A stretch of DNA of 64,000 nt from Gelatoporia subvermispora B (taxonomy: Eukaryota > Basidiomycota > Agaricomycetes > Polyporales > Gelatoporiaceae): positions 611,122 to 675,121 of the forward strand of contig KB445802.1 of NCBI GenBank assembly GCA_000320605.2. The letters run 5' to 3'. Position 1 is the first letter of the stretch. Each line of letters starts with the position of its first letter. The notes beneath the pieces were generated by a model that saw only the letters and a program-made list of their open reading frames with translations, was not told the origin of the DNA and ran no database searches. The position numbers and the translations under genes were made by a program. This document shows positions 56,861 through 64,000 of the stretch, piece after piece.

Positions 56861-58914
56861 ATGCATACGCTGCTCTGGAGTTCGGCCGCAAGCCATGTGA
56901 AGGCATTATCTGGCTCGTCGCTCGGACGCTGCGCCACCAGCCACTTTCTCTCGACCCCCCTTCTCCGAAGAACGTGCTCGAGCAGTATAACGAACAGGGT
57001 TACATCGCTATCCGACTTTGGTGGCATCTTCCCCGCGAGGCCCCGGTTTACACCGAGATGTACTCGAATTTCCCTGCCATATTCAGTGAGGCACTTGTCA
57101 TGGCTGCCCAAGCTGAGCAAGCGGCCAAGCGAGCCATACACAGAGCCCTCAGACGGCCAGGAGGAAGCGGTCAAGGCCGCCATACTGGAGAAGGCAATGA
57201 AGGGTCGGCAGCCGACTGACCTCATGTTACGATGTGAGACTTTGCCCCATGTGTCAAACCACGTTCGTTTACCCCGCCCTTTCTAGGTACTATTCTAGAC
57301 GCTGACGGTGAGCGGGAAGCTGGCCAACCTGACATGCGGTGAGACTGATTCGGTGGCTCTTACGTCGCAGGAAATGTAAAGACCATTTCCGGACAGTTCA
57401 GGAAGGCGGATTTATGCTCGGAGCATCGTCTGAACGTAAGCGGTCGCCGTCAATCAGAGGTCTGCATCACTAAATTTCCAGACTGCAGCCTCGTGACCTG
57501 CGCAAAATTGATTCACGGGTCCCAAACCTTGTGCCCACGATCTTGGTGAGAAAAGAGGCGATCCTTGTACGTACCAGATCATTTTGTGAAATCTTCCCCT
57601 TGTGAATTTGCATCCCGCTTGTCAGGTCAATATCTTGCACATTCGTGCCCTTGTCAAGGCAGATACTGTCGTACTGTTTGATACGTACGGATCGGCCGAC
57701 TCTCGGCTACATTCTGTATTCCTATACCATCTCGAAGTTAGTCGGACAAGCATATCTCCTCTGCCTTGCCTTACTATACTTTACAGCACAATCTGAAAGT
57801 AAAAGGCTCAAGTCTGCCATATGAATTTAGGTGGGACAGTCTTCGAGATTGATAATCAGCGTCTTGCTTAAGTGCCTCAACTTTAGGGCTCTGGACTCGA
57901 TTTTGTTATCAGTTCTCAGCGCTTTGGAAGCGGAGATGGTATTCATCCGCAATCTTGTCGGAGGTCTTCTAGCAGAGCTAGAGGATGATATCGACCACGA
58001 TCGCTTCAAGCGGCTGCTTCATTACTCGAGAAGATTGACCGGTTTCCAGAATCGGGCAAAACTGGTTTGTGTGATTCTTTACCCTCACCTGAACCTCGTT
58101 GACGGTGTCATATGCGTACATAGGTTCACGAAGCATTGGAGGAAGTGCTTGAACAAGGTATTGAGTTCCCGTTCTAACACCGACTGGTTTCTGACTACTT
58201 GGCTTAGACGAGGATCTTGCGGCTATGTACCTCAGTGATAAACAGAATGGGACGTCGCGCATGCTGAGCGACCACGAGGAGTTGGAGGTCCTTTTAGAGT
58301 CCTTTTCTAAGCAAGTAGAAGAGATTGTGAATGAAGCGGAAAACATTCAAGTACGTGGTGCGAATAGCACGCCGACGTCAGTGGCTCACGTCGCATGGCC
58401 GTCTAGAGCAACGTCCAATCAACACAAGAAATCGTAGAACTCATCCTAGACTCCAATCGCAATGCGCTGCTTGCCCTGGACCTGAAGGTACCGCTCGCAT
58501 TCCCATAGTTTATATCACTATGTACTGACTATCATAGGTATCAATCCTGACCATGGGTATTGGAATTGGCACGCTAGTAGCTGGACTCTTTGGCATGAAC
58601 GTGAGTGATCGTATTTGCTCTGCAGTCGGATTATGTTGAAACCGGTTGTTCACAGCTTAAGAGCCACTTGGAAGAACATGAACTTGGATTCGTGGTGATG
58701 TCACTCTTCTCAATTGTCATGGCTCTGATGTTCTCATGGGGAGGCCTCCGCATGTACGTCCTCCAACCTTAACTTGGTTGCGTTGATTGCTCACACTCCC
58801 TTCTCCGTCAGTCTCGCACGCATCCGCAAGATTGGCCTCGTCAACAATGGACACAAACATGAGCAGAGAAGTTATCTGCCACTCTCGATTCGCGGGCCTC
58901 GGACTGATTGTTAA
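56861..58914 (+). CDS. MRS2: Mitochondrial magnesium channel MRS2/LPE10 (CorA family)
   Basis: This is an inner-membrane Mg2+ channel. Thirteen exons (56861-57233, 57287-57307, 57371-57435, 57489-57566, 57626-57736, 57787-57830, 57887-58064, 58124-58157, 58208-58350, 58407-58487, 58538-58600, 58656-58753, 58812-58914) sum to 463 codons. The N-terminal 110 residues are Ser/Arg/Leu-rich and lack acidic runs, as in a mitochondrial presequence. The CorA domain shows RDLRKIDSRVPNLVPTILVR, NILHIRALVKADTVVLFDTY, YEFRALDSILLSVLSALEAE, DLAAMYLSDK and VELILDSNRNALLALDLKVS. The first membrane helix is MGIGIGTLVAGLFGMN with the signature GMN loop; the second is FVVMSLFSIVMALMFSWGGL. It is the second Mg2+ transporter type in the window after NIPA. 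The start is the first ATG in frame. Confidence 0.93.
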
Positions 58915-60085
58915 ACCGCGCTCAATGGTTGATCAGCACCAGTCCGTGAGCTCTGCTCGTATCATCAACCCCCACTCGCACCTACACATGCTTGCATACC
59001 GCACGGACTATCACACACTAATTTATTACCTTAGTCTACTACCGTTGAATTTTGTGCATACTACCAATAGATTTAGAGTACCAATACCTCCTCGGTCCAC
59101 ATGCGGCACGTCTCTTACTGGTCGATCACGGGCGGATGATTCCGTGGATCTGTGCCTTGTGTCACCGTTATCAGGTTTGGCCGATGCTTGATGAATGTTA
59201 GATTTGGTGGTTCTGTTCAACAGTCTGATCGGACTAATGCACGGCACTGAAGAAATATGCAGCAGAGGATGTCCCCCAGCCCGCTCTATGTCCATCTTCA
59301 GCCACATTTATATGATGTGGCAAGCGATCGAGAATCGGAGTCCGCGGCCACCACAATGCACGCACTTTGCTTTCGACCACCACCAAGTCTGACATACACG
59401 CTGGCCTCCCATTCTCCGCATATCATGTCGCACAACCTTTCCACATCACGACAGCATCATAGAACCAGCATGCATGCCCGGCAGGTTCAGGTCTATTCTT
59501 AGATCGCCTGGGGTCTCGATGGCACTCTGTGATGACGGACAACGTGACCTGCTTTTCCGTTCGACTGGCAATTCAGAAAGCCGAAGTGGTTTGACGGTCT
59601 TATTTACTGGATTGCACCTCGAGTAAGCCTTGAGGCTTGACCGCAGCACCGTGCAGTGCAGTCTTACAGCTTGCTGACGTAGCGGACAACTGCGGCCGCA
59701 CCGCCCGGTCCAGGACGTATACTTTGCAAAATCCTTCTCTGGGACTCTCACTCGGCACTCGGGCTTTCCACGATTCTCTCGGGCCTCAGCCGGCGGTGCG
59801 CTAGGCCGTGTGACTGAGGCGGTAGTCACCAGGTCGGCAGGTTCTGTCGGCTCGCTCCACAACGCCAGCCCACGAGCTTCATTCCAACGTATCTGTGCCT
59901 TCGGATGGACGCTTGGAAGCCAGCCACAGGGACAGTCACGCTGGTGGTAGACGATGCAGATTGGCTCTCTGTGCGAGCGTCTGAGCTCTTTCAAATGAAA
60001 CAAGCCTGACGCTGCTGGTCAACGGGCATACGGAGGCTGTACCGGCAAGCCTATGCCTGAGGACCCATTTGGTTTGTTCCAGCCC
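58915..60085. other. Gene-free stretch
   Basis: This is a 1.2 kb spacer. An open frame at 59446-60003 (reverse) lacks motifs. I see no repeat or RNA gene. Confidence 0.4.
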
Positions 60086-60305
60086 ATGCAAAACTGGCGT
60101 CTAGCGTGGACGGCAGCGTTGATTTCCGTCGGGGCGTCAGCTCCTGCTGGTCATACGGCCCCCAATCTCTCGTCCGGACATCCTCCTAGGTTCTCTCCAG
60201 GTGGTCCCCCCTGGTTCCCCGAACGCCAGGTTAGTGCCTTATCGTCCGGGTTCATTTGCTGGCAATGCAAACTGACGTGTGGTGGACGGCTTGCTCCCGA
60301 CGGCC

Positions 60306-62267
60306 ATGTCGATACATCCTGCAGTACGAACAGTAGGCCCCGCCGTCCGGCCTCGAGAGGAGGATCTCGTATCGGTACCGGGAACGATCTTGTCTACCGT
60401 CTCGTCTAGCCCGACGACAACGTTTTTAGGATCGGCCCAGTCGGTCTCTCTACTAGGAGGGTCGAGGCTGTCGTTGGTGTCTTCCCCATCACCTAGCTCG
60501 CAGACATCACCGAGTCCCTCACCGAGCCCTTCACCGAGTTCGCCGAGCCCTTCGTCTGACACAACCTCCCCCTCTTCTTCTCCCTCTCCAACCCCATCTC
60601 CTAGCCCTTCACCAAGTCCTTCTCCCTCCTCGTCGGTTTCAAGTAGCATGACCACCCCCTTATCAGTAGGCGGGCCAATGCCCGTTCAGCCGAACTTCGC
60701 GTTCGACGCGTTGACGACGCTATTCATGACATGCACTCCGATAACGTTTACGTGGACATACAGTGGACCAAGTGAGGGATTTTCCTTGAATGTGACGATC
60801 AACCACGCCCCTACTCCCGACATTTCTGGAGGCGGATCCTCGTCATCCTCGCAATTTTCCGAGACAATTGCTATGGGCCTTGACACGGACAGCTTGCAAT
60901 ACAACTGGACCAATCCAAATGTACCCCCGGGCCAGTATGTGATAGAAGCCTTCACGTCGTCAGCGATGCTAGACACTCAGCAGTTCGACGTCGCGCTTGG
61001 CACTGTCGTAACATGCATTGCTCCCGCATCCTCTGCGAGTGCACAATCGTCTTCAACCTCTGGTCCATCTTCATCATCCTCCGTGTCGGGCCCTTCAGGT
61101 GTGAACTCCCAGTCATCTGGCACGGACCAGTTGCCTGTGTCGACGGGGTCTTCTTCCTCTACATCATCGGCCTCCTCATCCGTCACACCACTTCCCGTAT
61201 CTGACGCCTCGACCAAGTCTCATACGGGGGCCATCGCCGGAGGTGTCATCGGTGGCGTTGCGATCATCGCTGCGGCTGCTGCGGCAATCTTCTTCCTTGG
61301 TCTGTGCAAGCGATCGCCTGCCCGCTCTCGGCAACGCGCAAGTAGCGTCATCGGCGGGAAGAAGGCATATGGGAGGTGGAATGGCTTATCGTCCAGAGAT
61401 TCCGGAATGGACACTGGCGTGTTGGTCTCTCATCCGATGGGTGGCAATACCGGGCAGGGAAGACGCGGGCAGACAGACTCCGTGGGTTCCATACTTCCAA
61501 TGTCGGCCAGGGACAGCGTCATCGGGCACATCCCGCCGATGCAGACAGCCGCCGGAGTCGCGGGCGTTGCGCCTGCGATGTTCCTCTCCCGGGAGGACCT
61601 CTCAACTTTGACGGAGGAGGACAAGGTTAGCACCAACTCGAGCGGGCACGGGCAAGTCGTCGAGCACGCGCCGCCGACGGCGTACTACACCTACCGCCGC
61701 GCGTCTGGGTCCATGCCGAGCGTTCCGCAGTCCGTCGTCGGCATTGGCGGCTCGTCCGGCTCGCTCACCCGCGCACATACCTCACTGTCCAGCCATGACC
61801 GCACCATCACCCTCGATCCCGCTGCATCCCCGCATGCCAGTTTGCAGAGCTCTGTCCGTGGGCATATGTCGCACCAGTCGTACCCATCGCAGCAATCTCA
61901 GAGCTCGCTCGCCTTTGCGGGCGAGGCGCCTCCCGCGGGTCGCCTGCAGGCTTCGCCGATGTCAGCGGAAATGCTTCCCGTCAACCGATCCTCGTCCAGT
62001 GGCCAGCGCCGCGCGGCGGTGCGCAAGCCTGTCCCCGCGTATGTCCCCACGGATGCAGAGCCCGGGAGCTACAGCACAATGAGCAGCATGGACTCGCCGC
62101 TGTACCAGGCAGGCCTCGATGACAGCCCGGCGGCCTCTAGCTCGAACTTGCATGGAACCTTGGGAGAGGAGCTGCGTCTGCCGGAACTTAACCACAAGTC
62201 GAGCTTTGGGGACATGAGGCCGGTGCACATTTTGATGCCTGATAGGCCCTCGGCCGGCCAGTCTTGA
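60306..62267 (+). CDS. Mucin-like single-pass membrane protein
   Basis: This is a probable cell-surface glycoprotein with no enzyme motif. The open frame encodes about 650 residues. It has a Ser/Pro run (SPSPSPSPS and similar, about residues 75-115) and a beta-rich ectodomain containing NFAFDALTTLFMTCTPITFT, WTYSGPSEGFSLNVTINHAP and NVPPGQYVIEAFTSSAMLDT. A Ser-rich stalk leads to one membrane helix (AIAGGVIGGVAIIAAAAAAI) followed by Lys/Arg and a 300-residue Ser-rich cytosolic tail. The layout resembles wall-associated sensors. The first ATG in this frame lacks a signal peptide; a candidate exon upstream at 60086 (MQNWRLAWTAALISVGASA) would supply one, but I could not find a splice that joins the frames, so the true 5' end is open. 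Confidence 0.7.
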   Translation: MSIHPAVRTVGPAVRPREEDLVSVPGTILSTVSSSPTTTFLGSAQSVSLLGGSRLSLVSSPSPSSQTSPSPSPSPSPSSPSPSSDTTSPSSSPSPTPSPSPSPSPSPSSSVSSSMTTPLSVGGPMPVQPNFAFDALTTLFMTCTPITFTWTYSGPSEGFSLNVTINHAPTPDISGGGSSSSSQFSETIAMGLDTDSLQYNWTNPNVPPGQYVIEAFTSSAMLDTQQFDVALGTVVTCIAPASSASAQSSSTSGPSSSSSVSGPSGVNSQSSGTDQLPVSTGSSSSTSSASSSVTPLPVSDASTKSHTGAIAGGVIGGVAIIAAAAAAIFFLGLCKRSPARSRQRASSVIGGKKAYGRWNGLSSRDSGMDTGVLVSHPMGGNTGQGRRGQTDSVGSILPMSARDSVIGHIPPMQTAAGVAGVAPAMFLSREDLSTLTEEDKVSTNSSGHGQVVEHAPPTAYYTYRRASGSMPSVPQSVVGIGGSSGSLTRAHTSLSSHDRTITLDPAASPHASLQSSVRGHMSHQSYPSQQSQSSLAFAGEAPPAGRLQASPMSAEMLPVNRSSSSGQRRAAVRKPVPAYVPTDAEPGSYSTMSSMDSPLYQAGLDDSPAASSSNLHGTLGEELRLPELNHKSSFGDMRPVHILMPDRPSAGQS

Positions 62268-63125
62268 ATGGGGAAAGTGAGGTGTTCACAAAAAAATCTG
62301 GTATGATTGACCTTTGAGACCCTTGCCTGACTGTTCCTGATGTTACCTCCTGCAGTCTGTAATCCTAGAGATGGCTTTCCTGGCTTGCTCATCTTATCGC
62401 ACCCTGTGACTCTCCGAAGTCGATCCTTCTACTTTACGTTCTGTAGTTCGGTTGTATCCGTGATCGCATGAGTTTGCTTCCCCATTATACTGATACGAAA
62501 CCCTAACTGACCGTACGACCGCCTATGCTTATCTGATGTTGGTTTCATTTATTGGAGTTACTTGTATGGGACGGTTACTGTTGTAAGCTCTGGGCGTAGC
62601 ATCGTAATTCGCTCAACTTGACCTATGTTGGTCCTGTGACAAGCGATTGTGCAAGTACTCTCAGCTGCTCTGTGGTGTTTCCCACCCCAATTTAGTAAGA
62701 CACCTGCTAGATTGGGCAGCTCTGTTGACATCTGAGAAGCCATCTCGATGGGCCCAATCACTGCTGCTTCTGTTGACATCATCCATGTCTTTCTTGCAGA
62801 GATTTAGATCTCGATCGTAGGGCAGTCTGGAGGATATAAAGACAGTTGTTGCGTGTCGGCCCTCTATTCCCCTTCTTTCTCCACCCTCCCAAGTTCTCAC
62901 TGAAGGTTCAGCTCCTCTCTCATCCAGAGCCGCAATTAATTTCTTTGCGCCAACATCATACTAGCTTTCTCGGTCCAACTAATCGTTGCTACTAACCTCG
63001 GTAATACTTGCACTTTGTCTGTAAGGTGTGTCGTTAGAGGCCATTTGCGAGATTGCCCCTCACCGCTGGATAGTGATGGTCGAGCATGCAGGATCGACAG
63101 CGGATACATTGAACTACGTTACAAC
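62268..63125. other. Gene-free stretch with a promoter-like segment
   Basis: This is spacer. A TATAAAG near 62837 is followed by a long pyrimidine-rich run, as upstream of fungal genes, but no open frame follows before the tRNA. Confidence 0.4.
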
Positions 63126-63198
63126 GGTCTCGTGGTGTAGTGGTTATCATACCTGTCTTACACACAGGCGGTCGCTGGTTCGATCCCGGCCGGGACCA
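63126..63198 (+). tRNA. tRNA-Val (anticodon UAC)
   Basis: The 73-nt sequence folds as a cloverleaf. The acceptor stem GGTCTCG pairs with CGGGACC, with discriminator A. The D arm includes GTGTAGTGGTTATC. The anticodon stem CCTGT/ACAGG has loop CTTACAC giving anticodon TAC. The T arm has GGTTCGATCC. There is no intron and CCA is not encoded, as expected for a nuclear tRNA. It lies in the spacer between the mucin-like gene and the oxysterol-binding-protein gene. Confidence 0.93.
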
Positions 63199-63534
63199 TT
63201 TTTACTGCTGTGCATTGTCGGCTTGGCGGCGGGTGGCGCGACCGGTACCGCCTTGAAGTGGCAGCTTCCATTTTGTTGCCGCCCCATAAGCGGGGTGCAC
63301 TCGCCATTACCAACGTTCGTCCAGGTGTGTGACCAGGTGCGACCTCCTCGACATCGTGTCATCGGACTTGCTCCCTTTCAGTAGACCTCTCACTACGCCT
63401 CCTAGCTGGTGACCTCGTCGTGTTCTCCCTTGCTCATTCCGTCATCGTCTTTGTAGCGCAGCGCGGCGTTATAGACGATATACCACTTCTTTCTCGATAC
63501 CCTCGGCTGGCATTCCGCAACCTCTGTCGCATAG
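63199..63534. other. Spacer before the oxysterol-binding protein gene
   Basis: This short spacer should hold the promoter of the OSBP gene. I see no feature in it. Confidence 0.4.
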
Positions 63535-64000
63535 ATGGCTCCTTCAGAACACGAAGCAACGCCCGAGCAGGTCGATGATGAGCCCGCGCAGGCCGTCTCT
63601 GTTCCTGACACCGGAGACGCTGGCGAGAGCAGCAAGCTCAAGATGATCATACAGCTGGTCAAGAAGTGTCTTGGGGTCAAGGACATTGCTACTATGTGAG
63701 CAGCGATGAAGATGCTCTCGCATCACTCGCTGATCCACCGTGTTCTATAGGCGTCTGTCTCTCCCTGCGTCCCTGCTCGAACCCATTCCCAATCTGGAGT
63801 ACTGGCATTATCTCGACAGGCCCGATCTGTTCGCCGCGTAAGTGGGTCCAGCGTGCAACTAGAGAGTTGGTCTCACATCTACGTGCAGTATCAATGACTC
63901 GGAGGACCCGTTTGAACGTATGCTCGCTGTACTCAGGTTCACCTTCACCAAGGACCTGAAGTTTATCGTGAGTTCACGGTGTCATGACCTCTTGGCGTCA
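63535..64000 (+). CDS. Oxysterol-binding protein (OSH/KES1 type), N-terminal part
   Basis: This is a lipid-transfer protein of the OSBP/ORP family, cut by the right window edge. Exons visible are 63535-63695, 63751-63837 and 63889-63967, with a GT donor after 63967 and intron to the edge. The protein starts MAPSEHEATPEQVDDEPAQA, a short acidic leader with no PH domain. The OSBP domain then begins: LKMIIQLVKKCLGVKDIATM, RLSLPASLLEPIPNLEYWHY, DRPDLFAA, and NDSEDPFERMLAVLRFTFTK. The lack of a PH domain and the direct entry into the lid region fit short Osh proteins such as Kes1/Osh4. Sterol and phosphoinositide exchange is family knowledge; the EQVSHHP signature lies beyond the window. Confidence 0.88.

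Noticed and set aside
56671..57219. Forward open frame of 182 codons at the MRS2 5' end
   Set aside because: The MRS2 exon 1 uses another frame that continues in phase into the conserved CorA domain.
59446..60003. Reverse-strand frame of 185 codons
   Set aside because: No domain, no splice context, GC-driven composition.
60490..60640. Short repeated units that might suggest a CRISPR-like array
   Set aside because: They are Ser-Pro codon repeats inside a coding frame in a eukaryote; there are no spacers of constant length.

Overview
The window is nuclear DNA from a mushroom-forming basidiomycete, most likely a wood-decay Agaricomycete. The evidence is the dense run of genes split by many 45-65 bp GT-AG introns, several exons of only 10-21 nt, a mitochondrial-type uS7, an Rpt6 proteasome ATPase, a Helitron-type helicase remnant, and protein sequences closest in character to Polyporales. 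I could not run searches, so names rest on recognised motifs and reconstructed splicing. Exon lists whose lengths sum to a multiple of three were checked by hand.

Layout. 0-10 kb is repeat-rich. It holds the 5' end of a short-chain dehydrogenase (SDR), a diverged 0.4 kb duplication of which one copy is interrupted by a 786 bp hAT-like element, a decayed Helitron helicase, a DHHC-family acyltransferase with an altered DHHC core, a small heat shock protein with a very long low-complexity N-terminus, and three diverged tandem repeats. 10-24 kb carries a CYP53-like P450, four more SDR paralogs in tandem, and a TPR protein with a truncated duplicate; the last two SDRs and the TPR genes form a 2.9 kb tandem segmental duplication. 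23.6-39 kb has a conserved membrane protein, a secreted BBE-type flavin oxidase, a second P450 divergent from it, a RUS/DUF647 protein, an aldehyde dehydrogenase and a NIPA-type magnesium transporter. 39-52 kb has mitoribosomal uS7 and then the most striking feature: three head-to-tail zinc-finger SF1 helicases of the MOV10/SDE3/Armitage type. 52-64 kb carries RPT6, a nucleotidyltransferase-like conserved protein, the mitochondrial magnesium channel MRS2, a mucin-like single-pass membrane protein, tRNA-Val(UAC) and the start of an oxysterol-binding protein.

How the genes may fit together. The P450s, SDRs, ALDH and flavin oxidase are all oxidative enzymes suited to aromatic and small alcohol/carbonyl metabolism in a wood-decay fungus, but no compact biosynthetic cluster is evident. 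The helicase array is the best candidate for an expanded, possibly RNA-silencing or genome-defence, locus. Its three copies have intact core ATPase motifs but differ in motif V and in the zinc fingers, which suggests divergence of role.
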